The notes under the pieces were generated by a model. That model searched no databases and had not been told where the DNA came from. It saw nothing but the letters and a program-made list of their open reading frames with translations. A DNA stretch of 64,000 nucleotides from Thalassospira profundimaris (lineage in GTDB: Bacteria; Pseudomonadota; Alphaproteobacteria; Rhodospirillales; Thalassospiraceae): NCBI RefSeq assembly GCF_003326675.1, contig NZ_JPWF01000005.1, forward strand, positions 186,001 through 250,000, read 5' to 3'. Of this stretch, positions 18,737 through 28,749 are shown piece by piece (position 1 is the first letter of the stretch; the number at the start of each line of letters is the position of its first letter). Both the position numbers and the translations under genes were made by a program.

Positions 18737-19345
18737 CTATTTCCAGAAATCTTCGCGGCGCACCGTGAAGGTTTCCGACACGCTGGCATATTCCTGATAG
18801 CCCAGCCGGGCGAGCGGTTCAAACAGGGTGATATCGACCATGCCATCGCGAATGATGTCATCATCAATATGCAAACCAACCACATTGCCGATTACCATCG
18901 CGCAGGGACGTTTATCGGGAAAGGCACTGGGTAAATCGACAATCTGATAGACCATGCATTCCATATGGATCGGCACACCCTTGATCAGATGCGGTTTGAC
19001 ACATTTCGCCGGAAGCTTTTCAAGCCCGGCATATTCAAATTCATCTTCACCCGGTGGAAGCGGGGAGGAGCAGAAATTAAGCTCCTTAAGCATCGCACGC
19101 GGGGCAACGCCAACAACAAACTCGCCGGTATCCCGGGCGTTTTGCAGGCTGTCAATCGAACCACCAGACGAGAACATCACCATCGGCGGGGTGCCAAGAA
19201 CCGCATTGAAAAACGAATAAGGTGCGAGATTGGGACGCCCGTCCTTATCAAGGGTCGAAACCCAGCCAATCGGACGCGGTGCCACACAGGCCTTGAACGG
19301 ATCATGGGGCAGGTTATGCGGCGTTTTTCCGGGTTCGTAAAACAT
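18737..19345 (-). CDS. Flavin reductase-like domain protein
   Basis: A 202-residue FMN-binding split-barrel protein of the flavin reductase-like (DIM6/NTAB) family. Near the start ACVAPRPIGWVSTLDKDGRPNLAPYSFFNAVLGTPPMVMFSSGG is the usual flavin-binding opening, and KDTGEFVV-like (ARDTGEFVVGVAP) and GEVVG-like (IGNVVGLHIDDDI) segments follow. It lies 46 bases after the CodA-like gene on the same strand, so it may belong to the nucleobase operon, for instance supplying reduced flavin or acting as an oxidoreductase on a product; this is inferred from position only. Confidence 0.87.
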   Translation of the reverse strand: MFYEPGKTPHNLPHDPFKACVAPRPIGWVSTLDKDGRPNLAPYSFFNAVLGTPPMVMFSSGGSIDSLQNARDTGEFVVGVAPRAMLKELNFCSSPLPPGEDEFEYAGLEKLPAKCVKPHLIKGVPIHMECMVYQIVDLPSAFPDKRPCAMVIGNVVGLHIDDDIIRDGMVDITLFEPLARLGYQEYASVSETFTVRREDFWK

Positions 19346-19391
19346 GGCTGCGTCCGTTTTGCAGGTGGTCTTTAAATTCTGGCCAGATCAA

Positions 19392-20681
19392 TTACTGGCC
19401 TGGGGCATATTCATGCTCACGCACATGATCTGGGCGATTTGCCAGATGCAGGCGGGTTTGGGTCATTGGCGTTTCGGCAATGATTTTGCCGCGACGGATA
19501 ACGAATAGACGATTGGCCCGCATGCGGATGGCCTCGATGGTATCGCGAGCTTGCAGCACGACGAAATCGGCATTGTTGCCGACCTCGATGCCATAACCTT
19601 CAAGTCCCAAAATCTTGGCCGGTTCCTTGGTCACGGCATCAAAACACGCCCGGATATCATCACGCGATGTCATCTGGGCAACATGGAGGCCCATTGATGC
19701 GACTTCAAGCATGTCACCCGACCCCATCGAATACCAGGGGTCCATGACGCAATCATGGCCGAATGCAACGGTCAGGCCCGCTTTGCGCAGTTCCGGCACG
19801 CGGGTCATGCCACGGCGTTTCGGATAGGTATCATGGCGGCCCTGAAGGGTGATGTTGATCAGCGGATTGGCAATGGCGGAAACTTCGGCCTCGGCCATCA
19901 GCGCAATCAACTTGGACACATAGTAATTATCCATCGAATGCATCGATGTCAGATGCGATCCGGCAACGCGCCCCTGAAGCCCAAGACGCTGGGTTTCGTA
20001 CGCTAGCATTTCGATATGACGTGACAAGGGATCATCAGATTCATCGCAATGCATATCAACCATCAGGCCACGATCAGCCGCCATTTCGCACAGTTCCGCA
20101 ATACTTTGCGCGCCGTCGGCCATGGTCCGTTCGAAATGCGGAATGCCGCCGACAACCTCAACGCCCTTATCAAGGGCGCGGATGGTGTTTTCCTTCGCGG
20201 TTTTGCTGCGCAGATAGCCATCCTGCGGGAAAGCAACCAGTTGCAGGTCGATATAGGGCGCGACCTGCTTTTTGACTTCAAGCAACGCATCAACGGCCAG
20301 CAACCGGTCATCGCAAACGTCAACGTGGCTGCGGATGGCAAGCAGCCCCTTGGATACTGCAAGGTCGCAATATTTAAGGGCGCGTTCAATCACGGCTTCG
20401 GGTGTCAAAAGCGGTTTAAGTTCGCCCCACAGTGCGATGCCTTCCAGAAGGGTGCCCGACTCATTCATGCGCGGCAGGCCAAGCGACAGGGTGGCATCCA
20501 TATGGAAGTGACTGTCGACAAAAGGCGGGCTGACCAGCATGCCGCCGCAATCGATTTCCTCGGTCGCGGGGATGTTCAGGTTGTGGCCGATTTCGACAAT
20601 CTTTCCATTGCTACAAGCGATATCAACACCGGCCTGTCCGTTGGCGATGTTGGCATTTTTCAAAATCAGATCGGCTTGCAT
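19392..20681 (-). CDS. codA: Cytosine deaminase-like amidohydrolase (CodA family)
   Basis: The 429-residue protein parallels E. coli CodA over its length. Metal and active-site motifs appear in order: HFHMDA (about residues 58-63), RSHVDVCDD, HFERT, VDMHCDESDD, SHLTSMHS, NITLQGRHDTYPKRRGMTR, and FGHDCVMDPWYSMG with the catalytic aspartate. PPFVDSHFHMD and the NPLxNIxLQGRxDTYPKRRG block are specific to this group. It should deaminate cytosine, or a related base such as isoguanine or creatinine-like compounds; the exact base cannot be fixed from sequence. It follows the two permease genes by 47 bases, so the imported base or nucleoside is probably its substrate. Confidence 0.88.
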   Translation of the reverse strand: MQADLILKNANIANGQAGVDIACSNGKIVEIGHNLNIPATEEIDCGGMLVSPPFVDSHFHMDATLSLGLPRMNESGTLLEGIALWGELKPLLTPEAVIERALKYCDLAVSKGLLAIRSHVDVCDDRLLAVDALLEVKKQVAPYIDLQLVAFPQDGYLRSKTAKENTIRALDKGVEVVGGIPHFERTMADGAQSIAELCEMAADRGLMVDMHCDESDDPLSRHIEMLAYETQRLGLQGRVAGSHLTSMHSMDNYYVSKLIALMAEAEVSAIANPLINITLQGRHDTYPKRRGMTRVPELRKAGLTVAFGHDCVMDPWYSMGSGDMLEVASMGLHVAQMTSRDDIRACFDAVTKEPAKILGLEGYGIEVGNNADFVVLQARDTIEAIRMRANRLFVIRRGKIIAETPMTQTRLHLANRPDHVREHEYAPGQ

Positions 20682-20728
20682 GGCGTCATCCTTGGTCTTG
20701 GGGGGCGGTCTTAAACGGATTGTTGTGA

Positions 20729-21670
20729 TTAACGCTGGCCTTTGAACCAGGGCACCAGAAGTGCCTTGGGATAATCGGCCTTACGGGCAACAACAATCAG
20801 GGCAATGATCGACAGGATATAAGGCATCATCAGGAAGACCTGCGATGGCAGGAATGCGCCCACTTCGGTTTGCAGGCGAACCTGAAACGCATCAAAGGCC
20901 CCGAACAGCAGGGCACCGATCAATGCCTTGCCCGGACGCCAGCTTGCAAACACGGTCAGCGCAATGCAAACCCATCCACGGCCATTGATCATGCCAAAGA
21001 AGAACGCATCAAAGGCCGACATGGTCAGGAACGCGCCGCCCAATGCCATCAGGGATGAACCGACAACAACCGCACCGATACGCAGACCATAAACCGAAAG
21101 CCCCTGCGCCTCGACCGAGGACGGGTTGTCGCCAACCGCACGGATCGCAAGGCCAAGTGGTGTGCGATACAGAACCCAGCCGGTAACAAACACCAGAACA
21201 AGGGCCAGCATCGTCATCGCGGTTTGTGAAAACAGCGCCTGACCAATGAATGGCAAATCTGACAGGAACGGAATATCAAGCGGACGGAACGGCTCGATGC
21301 GCGGCGGTGATGACACATCGGGCAGGGCCGTGCGATAGGTGAAATAGGAAAGGCTGGTCGCAAGAAGCGTCACACCAATACCTGATACGTGCTGACTAAG
21401 GCCGAGCGGTACGGTCAGGATCGCATGGATCAGGCCAAAGAACGCACCGGCCAAGGCGGCAACAAGCACACCGCCCCAAAGACCGGCACCCAGCCAAACA
21501 GCCATCCATCCGGCCATGGCCCCCGCGGTAAAGATCCCCTCGATACCAAGGTTAAGAACCCCGGCGCGTTCGCAAACAAGCGCACCCAGCACCCCGAAGA
21601 TCAGCGGGGTTGCGATCCGAATGGCGGCTTCCCAGAAGCTGGCGGCAAGAAGAATGTCGATGATTTCCAT
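20729..21670 (-). CDS. BMP-type nucleoside ABC transporter permease 2
   Basis: A 313-residue membrane protein with around eight hydrophobic segments, of the branched-chain/BPD_transp_2 permease class found in BmpA-NupA-type nucleoside transporters. The repeated GYE-like cytoplasmic signatures are LGIEGIFTAGAMAGW near residues 40-55 and GLAIRAVGDNPSSVEAQGLSVYGLR around 175-200. AAGTTTAAGGAGAA-like AAGGAGAA lies just before the ATG at 21670. It pairs with the permease at 21682-22749, 11 bases away. Confidence 0.92.
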   Translation of the reverse strand: MEIIDILLAASFWEAAIRIATPLIFGVLGALVCERAGVLNLGIEGIFTAGAMAGWMAVWLGAGLWGGVLVAALAGAFFGLIHAILTVPLGLSQHVSGIGVTLLATSLSYFTYRTALPDVSSPPRIEPFRPLDIPFLSDLPFIGQALFSQTAMTMLALVLVFVTGWVLYRTPLGLAIRAVGDNPSSVEAQGLSVYGLRIGAVVVGSSLMALGGAFLTMSAFDAFFFGMINGRGWVCIALTVFASWRPGKALIGALLFGAFDAFQVRLQTEVGAFLPSQVFLMMPYILSIIALIVVARKADYPKALLVPWFKGQR

Positions 21671-21681
21671 GTCTGTTCTCC

Positions 21682-22749
21682 TTAACCGGCTGTATTGCGA
21701 TCAAAATGAACCGTAAACCGGGTCAAGAAGCCGCCAATCAAAACACAAAGCAACGCCATTGCGACAATCAGATCAGCCAGATAGCTGGAAACGCCAATCG
21801 CGCGGCTCATGGAATCTGCACCGACAAACACCGATGCCACAAACAGGGCCGATGCAATCACACCGACCGGCGACAAACGCGCCAGCATGGCAACAACAAT
21901 TCCGGCATAGCCATAACCCGGTGACAGGTCGGTTGCGAGATAACCGCGTGTTCCGGCCACTTCTGCAACCCCGGCCAATCCGGCCAAACCGCCCGAAAGG
22001 GCGGCAACAAGGATCATGGTTTTGGTGACCGAGATACCGGCGAATTTCGCCGCAGCGGCATTTTCACCGACAGCACGAATTTCAAAGCCCCAAACGGTGC
22101 GTTTTACAAAAACCGCCAGGGCAATGGCCGACACCAGCGCGATGACCAGGCCAAAATGCACACGCATCCGTTCAATCAGCGGCGGGAAAACCGCACTATC
22201 GATAATCGGTTCTGATTGCGGCCACCCCATCGACATCGGGTCTTTAAGGGCACCTTCAAGCATCATTTGCACAAACAACAGCACGATGAAGTTCAAAAGA
22301 AGCGTGGTGACGACTTCATCAACACCCAGACGGGTTTTCATCAATGTCGGCCCGATCAGCATCAGGGCACCGGCAATTGCACCGGCAATCATCACGACCG
22401 GGATCATGATCCAGCTTGGACCGTCAATCACACCGGCACCAACTGCAACGGCGGCCATGGCCCCCATGTAAAGCTGCCCCTCGGCACCGATATTCCAAAG
22501 TTTTGCACGGAATGCGATAGCAGCCGCCAGCCCAGTCAGGATCAGGGGCGTTGCGCGTGTCAGCATTTCCGAAATCGAAAAGACCGACCCGAATGCACCG
22601 CTGATCATAAGGCCATATGCCTTGATGATCGGGGCGTCAGCCAACGCAAGGGGAATGGCGGCAAGCAAAATGGCAATGGCGGCGGCAATGACCGGAACGC
22701 CATATGTCAGAACAGGACCCGGATTGGGGCGGGGTTCAAAGCGGATCAT
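21682..22749 (-). CDS. BMP-type nucleoside ABC transporter permease 1
   Basis: A 355-residue membrane protein, the larger permease of the pair. It carries LWNIGAEGQLYMGAMAAVAVG (the usual loop after the first helices) and GFEIRAVGENAAAAKFAGISV, the cytoplasmic motif thought to dock with the ATPase, then TRGYLATDLSPGYGYAGIVVAMLARLSP. Its first codon overlaps the ATPase stop by four bases, so the ATPase and permeases are translationally coupled. Confidence 0.92.
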   Translation of the reverse strand: MIRFEPRPNPGPVLTYGVPVIAAAIAILLAAIPLALADAPIIKAYGLMISGAFGSVFSISEMLTRATPLILTGLAAAIAFRAKLWNIGAEGQLYMGAMAAVAVGAGVIDGPSWIMIPVVMIAGAIAGALMLIGPTLMKTRLGVDEVVTTLLLNFIVLLFVQMMLEGALKDPMSMGWPQSEPIIDSAVFPPLIERMRVHFGLVIALVSAIALAVFVKRTVWGFEIRAVGENAAAAKFAGISVTKTMILVAALSGGLAGLAGVAEVAGTRGYLATDLSPGYGYAGIVVAMLARLSPVGVIASALFVASVFVGADSMSRAIGVSSYLADLIVAMALLCVLIGGFLTRFTVHFDRNTAG

Positions 22750-24344
22750 GCCGTTTCTCCCGAATGTGCGTTGGTCGAGGCATGATGGGTTTTCTTCTGG
22801 CCGGCCATCATCAATCCAAGCTCGGATCGATCAATGGTATCGGTCGTCATGGCCGGTGTGATGTGACCGGCATGGATGACGGCGATCTGATCGGAAATGG
22901 TCAGAAGTTCATCAAGGTCTTCGGAAATCAGGATCACGGCTGCGCCGTTTTGCCGGGCTTCAAGCAAACGGCGGTGGACCTCGGACTGTGCGCCGACATC
23001 AAGACCGCGGGACGGTTGATTGGCAAGGATCAGTTTCGGTGATTTTTCCAAAACGCGTGCCAGAATAAGTTTCTGGATATTGCCGCCCGACAACAGGCGC
23101 GCCGGGGCATCCGGGCCGGGGCAACGCACATCATAATCGGTGATGGCGTGTTCGGCGCGTTTGCGGATCGCATCAAAATCAAGGAAACCGAATTTCTGAT
23201 AACCGGCATTGCGGACATCTTCGATGGCGATATTTTCCGCCACCGTCATCGATCCGACCATGCCATCATGATGACGGTCTTCGGGGATGCGGGCGATGCC
23301 GTTTTGCGCAAATTGATGGGCGTCGAATTTTACGACCTTTTCGCCAAAAAACTCGACCGAACCCTGATCGGGTTTATCAAGGCCTGCGATCAGTTGCGCA
23401 AGGGCGGCCTGACCATTGCCCGATACACCGGCAATGCCGAGAATTTCGCCTTCATGCGCAGTGATGGAAACACCATGCAGGGATCGTCTTGAATCGCCAC
23501 GATCAATCGTGACATCGGAAAGGGTAATGACCGGTTTGCCCGGTTCGCGTGCGACCCGGCGACTGACCGGAACTTCGCGCCCAACCATCAATTCGGCGAT
23601 GGAACGATGATCGGCGTCACTTGTCAGCATTTCACCGACCTTCTTGCCGCCACGCAAAACCGCAATCCGGTGCGATACGGCCAGAACTTCGGCCAGTTTA
23701 TGGGCAATGATAATCACGGCCAGACCGTTCTGGGCCAGTTTGCGAAGAACGGCAAACAGGCTGTCGGCTTCTTGCGGGGTCAGAACCGCGGTCGGTTCAT
23801 CCAGAACCAGAAGCCGGGCATCGCGATAAAGGGCCTTAAGGATTTCAACGCGCTGCTTTTCACCAACGGTCAGTTTGTGAACCGGTTGATCAAGATCGAC
23901 ATTCAAACCCGATCCGGCCATCAATTCTGCCAGTTTGGCGCGGGCCTTGGTGCGGTCGCGGCGCAGGCGGAAAATCGGCTCGGTACCCAGAACGATGTTA
24001 TCAAGCCCGGTAAGGTTTTCGGCCAAGGTGAAATGCTGATGAACCATGCCGATCCCGGCATCAAGGGCAGCCTGCGGGGCGCCCGGTTCAAGCTGTTCAA
24101 GGTTGCCGTCGCGCGTGGCAACCGTGACGGTGCCTTCATCCGCGACATAGTGACCGAACAGAATGTTCATCAATGTTGTCTTGCCCGCACCGTTTTCGCC
24201 AAGCAGGGCAACAATTTCGCCCTTGTGGACCATAAGGTCGATGGCGTCATTGGCGATCAGCGGGCCAAATCGTTTGGTGATGCCTGCAAGCGCAAGCAGC
24301 AGGTCTTGGGACGTTTCTTGTGATGTTTGCGCAGCAGATGACAT
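22746..24344 (-). CDS. BMP-type nucleoside ABC transporter ATPase (two nucleotide-binding domains)
   Basis: A 532-residue protein with two fused ABC ATPase domains, as in sugar and nucleoside importers (RbsA/YufO type). The N-terminal domain has LLGENGAGKTTLMNILFG, signature LTVGEKQR and Walker B LLVLDEPTAVLTPQE. The C-terminal domain has GIAGVSGNGQAALAQLIAG, LLSGGNIQK and LILANQPSRGLD, where the catalytic acid of Walker B is replaced, a known trait of the second domain in this group. Together with two permeases and a BMP binding protein it should import nucleosides or purine/pyrimidine bases. Confidence 0.93.
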   Translation of the reverse strand: MSSAAQTSQETSQDLLLALAGITKRFGPLIANDAIDLMVHKGEIVALLGENGAGKTTLMNILFGHYVADEGTVTVATRDGNLEQLEPGAPQAALDAGIGMVHQHFTLAENLTGLDNIVLGTEPIFRLRRDRTKARAKLAELMAGSGLNVDLDQPVHKLTVGEKQRVEILKALYRDARLLVLDEPTAVLTPQEADSLFAVLRKLAQNGLAVIIIAHKLAEVLAVSHRIAVLRGGKKVGEMLTSDADHRSIAELMVGREVPVSRRVAREPGKPVITLSDVTIDRGDSRRSLHGVSITAHEGEILGIAGVSGNGQAALAQLIAGLDKPDQGSVEFFGEKVVKFDAHQFAQNGIARIPEDRHHDGMVGSMTVAENIAIEDVRNAGYQKFGFLDFDAIRKRAEHAITDYDVRCPGPDAPARLLSGGNIQKLILARVLEKSPKLILANQPSRGLDVGAQSEVHRRLLEARQNGAAVILISEDLDELLTISDQIAVIHAGHITPAMTTDTIDRSELGLMMAGQKKTHHASTNAHSGETA

Positions 24345-24521
24345 CCGGGTAATCCGTTTTGTTTTTTTGCGTCACGCTGTGGGGCGAAATACCGATGGTG
24401 CGGGACCCGGGGACAAAGCGCAAGTTCAACGAACCAGTCACATCATCGGGTTGGTAACCACGGCATAATGGGTGTGCAGTGACGACCCCAAATTACGATG
24501 ACCCTGCAAAACAGGGCCAAA

Positions 24522-24558
24522 CAGAAAAGGGCAGTCCGGCTTCTACACCGAACTGCCC
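24522..24558 (-). terminator. Hairpin after the BMP binding-protein gene
   Basis: On the minus strand GGGCAGTTCGG and CCGGACTGCCC form an 11-bp stem with one mismatch and an 8-base loop, followed by TTTTCTGTTT. It starts 18 bases past the binding-protein stop and well before the ATPase start, so it would partly end transcription and leave the binding protein better expressed than the transporter. Confidence 0.75.
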
Positions 24559-24576
24559 CCGGAAATTAAGCAAATC

Positions 24577-25581
24577 TTACATCGAAGATTTCGGTTCTTC
24601 GTCATTCACAGTGACGGAGAACTTGCCACCAAGGATTTCAGCCTGTTTGGCTTCAACCTTGGCAACGGTGCCTTCCGGAAGGAGGCTTGCGTCAAGAACA
24701 ACGCTGCCGCCGCCAAATTCCATGTAGCTGAACTTGCCGTAATCTTCTGCCTTGAAGTTACCAGCTTTGATCGCTTCGATGGCATGGTCGACGGTTGCTT
24801 CCATGTGCCACAGAGCCGAACCAAGGATCGTGCCCGGATAATCAGCCGCAGTGTCGATCACGTTGCCAACTGCAAGAATGCCGCGTTCTTTGGCCGCATC
24901 GGAAACGCCAAAACGTTCTGCGTACATGATGTCCGCGCCCTTATCGATCATCGCAAAGGATGCTTCTTTTGCCTTGGGCGGGTCGTACCAGCTGTTGATG
25001 AAGGTCACCATGAATTCGACATCCGGATTGACCGACTTGGCACCTTCCATGAAGGCATGCATCAGACGGTTCACTTCCGGAATGGCAAAGCCGCCAACCA
25101 TGCCGATTTTGTTCGACTTGGTTGCCGCACCGGCTGCCATGCCGACAAGGTAGCTTGGCTCGTGGATGAAGTTGTCAAACACCGAGAAATTGTCGCCATC
25201 CGGGGCAAAGCTTGAACCCATCAGGAAGGCGGTTTCGGGATACTGCGCTGCAACCTTGCGGGCTGCGCGTTCAACGCCGAACACTTCGCCAACGATCAGG
25301 TTCGAACCGTTTTCCGCATATTCGCGCATGACGCGCTCATAGTCGGTATTGGCGACGTTTTCAGAAAACTCGTAGGAAATATCGCCACGTTCCTTGGCTG
25401 CGGTCAGCGCCTTGTGAATGCGCGAAACCCACTGCTGCTCGACCGGAACGGTGTAGATCGCTGAAACTTTAAGCGGATCTGCCTGTGCCGGTGTGCCAAA
25501 GCCAAAGGAAACCACTGCTGCTGCGGCTGCCATGGCCGAAAGCAGTGCGCGGCGGGAAAGGCGGAAAGTACCAGACTTCAT
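24577..25581 (-). CDS. BMP family ABC transporter substrate-binding protein
   Basis: The 334-residue product starts with LSRRALLSAMAAAAAVVSFG, a twin-arginine-like export signal ending at AQA. It then reads as a BMP/Med family binding protein: VSAIYTVPVEQQWVSRIHKAL, NGSNLIVGEVFGVE, FDNFIHEPSYLVGMAAGAATKSNKIGMVGGFAIPEV (typical of the family) and INSWYDPPKAKEAS. BMP proteins bind purine or pyrimidine nucleosides and related bases; similarity to simpBDB-type or PnrA-type proteins cannot be told apart by eye. GGGGGA before the ATG is a strong ribosome site. A hairpin separates it from the ATPase gene. Confidence 0.92.
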   Translation of the reverse strand: MKSGTFRLSRRALLSAMAAAAAVVSFGFGTPAQADPLKVSAIYTVPVEQQWVSRIHKALTAAKERGDISYEFSENVANTDYERVMREYAENGSNLIVGEVFGVERAARKVAAQYPETAFLMGSSFAPDGDNFSVFDNFIHEPSYLVGMAAGAATKSNKIGMVGGFAIPEVNRLMHAFMEGAKSVNPDVEFMVTFINSWYDPPKAKEASFAMIDKGADIMYAERFGVSDAAKERGILAVGNVIDTAADYPGTILGSALWHMEATVDHAIEAIKAGNFKAEDYGKFSYMEFGGGSVVLDASLLPEGTVAKVEAKQAEILGGKFSVTVNDEEPKSSM

Positions 25582-25634
25582 TATGTCCCCCTGCAGGTTA
25601 TTGCCGTTATGCGAAGTTCAACTTTTATGCATAT

Positions 25635-25659
25635 ATCGTGGGCAGATTGTATACACGAT
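25635..25659. promoter_or_regulatory. Possible operator upstream of the BMP gene
   Basis: ATCGTG-N13-CACGAT is an inverted repeat whose right part overlaps TGTATACA, a palindrome of the GT-N-AC type bound by many GntR-family regulators. It lies 54 bases before the BMP start codon. The regulator is unknown and the match is short. Confidence 0.35.
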
Positions 25660-25932
25660 CAGAAATGAGGCAAAGTCTGTTCTGTCCAAATGGTCAGTTT
25701 TTATCGTTTGGTATAGTTATTTGGGATGTTTGGCCGCATTCAAATGGCTTTGGGCGTGTGTAAAGCCTTGTTTATTCACCTAAAGGGTGATCCGAGCACT
25801 TGTGGCGGTCTGAATGTGCTGATTGTGCCGGGCCGGATGGTGCGGAGTCCACCCGGTCTGACCGGGGGATTGCGATTTGGTGGGCCCGTGGCAAAGCAGG
25901 ACCAAAATCTTCCGGTTTTTGGAGCATACCGG

Positions 25933-27170
<1,238 letters not shown>

Positions 27171-27205
27171 ACCGGATCGGAAAACCCGATAAATCATTGA
27201 TGCCT

Positions 27206-27241
27206 AAAGGCCGGTGCGATTGAAAAATTGCACCGGCTTTT
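27206..27241 (+). terminator. Intrinsic terminator of ccrM
   Basis: GCCGGTGC pairs with GCACCGGC, extended by ATT/AATT beyond one mismatch, with a GAAA loop and TTTTGCTTT after it. It begins 36 bases after the ccrM stop. Confidence 0.85.
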
Positions 27242-27311
27242 GCTTTCTGCGCGAAAACTTGCTATGAATTGACGACGAGATGTTATCCGCAAGGATAGAT
27301 GGAGATAGGCA

Positions 27312-27521
27312 ATGCAAGCAGGTGCAGTAGGTGGTGCAGGATATGCACCGAACCCGATTCAAATTCAGCAGGCGGCAGCCCCGATTGCTGAGACCGGGAA
27401 TAATGACCTGAATTCGCCATCGACGCAGCGGATCGAGCAAACAGCAGAAACGCAAACCTCGCAGCAGGCGGCACCCGCCCCGACCGAGGGACGTGGACAG
27501 GTAATCGACATTTACGCCTGA
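27312..27521 (+). CDS. Small protein of unknown function with GRGQxIDIxA tail
   Basis: A 69-residue hydrophilic protein rich in Gln, Ala and Pro, preceded by GGAGATAGG eight bases before ATG 27312 and followed directly by a strong terminator, so it is likely real. It has no signal peptide or membrane helix and looks mostly disordered. It ends GRGQVIDIYA. The otherwise different protein at 50906-51259 ends GRGQYINILA. I do not recognise a family. Confidence 0.7.
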   Translation: MQAGAVGGAGYAPNPIQIQQAAAPIAETGNNDLNSPSTQRIEQTAETQTSQQAAPAPTEGRGQVIDIYA

Positions 27522-27545
27522 TCGCGCCGCGCAAGGTAAAAAAAC

Positions 27546-27577
27546 AAAAGGCCCGTGATGAAAATCACGGGCCTTTT
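27546..27577. terminator. Bidirectional terminator between the small gene and mutY
   Basis: AAAAGGCCCGTGAT-GAAA-ATCACGGGCCTTTT is a perfect stem with A and T runs on the two sides, serving the plus-strand small gene and the minus-strand mutY end at 27602. Confidence 0.93.
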
Positions 27578-27601
27578 AAGTTTTCGGATCGGCGTCGCAG
27601 C

Positions 27602-28675
27602 CTAGCGGTATTTCAGGGCGTGACGCACAATCTTTTTCATGATGGTGGGCAGGGCAAAATCTGCCAAACCGTCAATCGTCGTCCAGCTGCCATCAAGCTG
27701 ATCGGCGTCCCTGGCGGGGATGGTCGTTGCCAAAACACTGACATTCAGATGGAAATGGGTGAAGGTATGCCCGACGGTGCCGTCCAACTCTGACCATGTT
27801 GCGGAAATCGGTGCTTCGGACAACATGACGTCATCGGGGGCATCAATCACCCGCCAGTCACTGCCCGGCACTTCGTAAAGTCCGCCAAGCAATCCCTTTT
27901 CCGGGCGGCGGCGCACCAGAATGCGTCCGTCATCTTCGCGCCGGATCCAAAAGGCATAACCAACCCGGGTTGGTTTCGGTTCTTTTTTGCGCTTTTTCGG
28001 AAGATCGGGGGCGATCCCGGATTTCCGACCTTCGCAATCGGCTTGCCATGGACAAATGCCGCAGGCCGGATTGCGCGGTGTGCAAACGGTTGCCCCCAAA
28101 TCCATCAGGGCCTGGGCATAATCGCCGGGCCGGTTTGACGGGGTCAGGGCTGCGGACTTTTCCTTGATTTCCGGTTTGACGTCGGGCAGGGGCGTTTCAA
28201 GGGCAAACAGGCGTGAAATCACCCGCTCGATATTGCCATCGACCGGACTTGCATGACGGTTAAAGGCAATGGCGGCAACCGCACAGGCGGTATAGGGGCC
28301 AATACCGGGCAGCTTTAACAAGCCTTCCTCGGTATCGGGGAAAATGCCGTCATATTCGGTGGCAACCACCTTGGCGCATTTATGCAGATTGCGCGCACGG
28401 GCATAATATCCAAGCCCCTGCCAGGCATGCAGAACATCATCAAGCTCGGCATTGGCAAGATCTGTCACCGTCGGCCAGCGATCAAGAAAGGCTGCAAAAT
28501 ACGGTCCCACGGTTTGAACCGTGGTCTGTTGCAGCATGATTTCACTGAGCCAGACATGATAGGGATTGGGCGTGTCGCCCGGTTCCGAACGCCATGGCAA
28601 GGTGCGGTGATGCCGGTCATACCATTCAAGCATCGTACGACCGAGGCGGGAAATATCGTCAGTGGTGAAATGCAC
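27602..28675 (-). CDS. mutY: A/G-specific adenine DNA glycosylase MutY
   Basis: MutY removes adenine mispaired with 8-oxoguanine. The 357-residue product shows LPWR near the start, the catalytic glutamate in EIMLQQTTV, the helix-hairpin-helix GIGPYTACAVAAIAF, the catalytic aspartate in SPVDGNIERVISR, and the iron-sulfur cluster cysteines C-x6-C-x2-C-x5-C in CTPRNPACGICPWQADC. The C-terminal Nudix-like domain that recognises 8-oxoG follows (residues about 230-350; RRPEKGLLGGLYEVPG). Divergent from dciA, as usual in alphaproteobacteria. Confidence 0.96.
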   Translation of the reverse strand: MHFTTDDISRLGRTMLEWYDRHHRTLPWRSEPGDTPNPYHVWLSEIMLQQTTVQTVGPYFAAFLDRWPTVTDLANAELDDVLHAWQGLGYYARARNLHKCAKVVATEYDGIFPDTEEGLLKLPGIGPYTACAVAAIAFNRHASPVDGNIERVISRLFALETPLPDVKPEIKEKSAALTPSNRPGDYAQALMDLGATVCTPRNPACGICPWQADCEGRKSGIAPDLPKKRKKEPKPTRVGYAFWIRREDDGRILVRRRPEKGLLGGLYEVPGSDWRVIDAPDDVMLSEAPISATWSELDGTVGHTFTHFHLNVSVLATTIPARDADQLDGSWTTIDGLADFALPTIMKKIVRHALKYR

Positions 28676-28749
28676 GGCGGTCCCGTGTTATGTTGTTATA
28701 AGGATTTAAGTCTGTTGCGTTAACGCGTGACCCTACGAAAGAACCGGGC

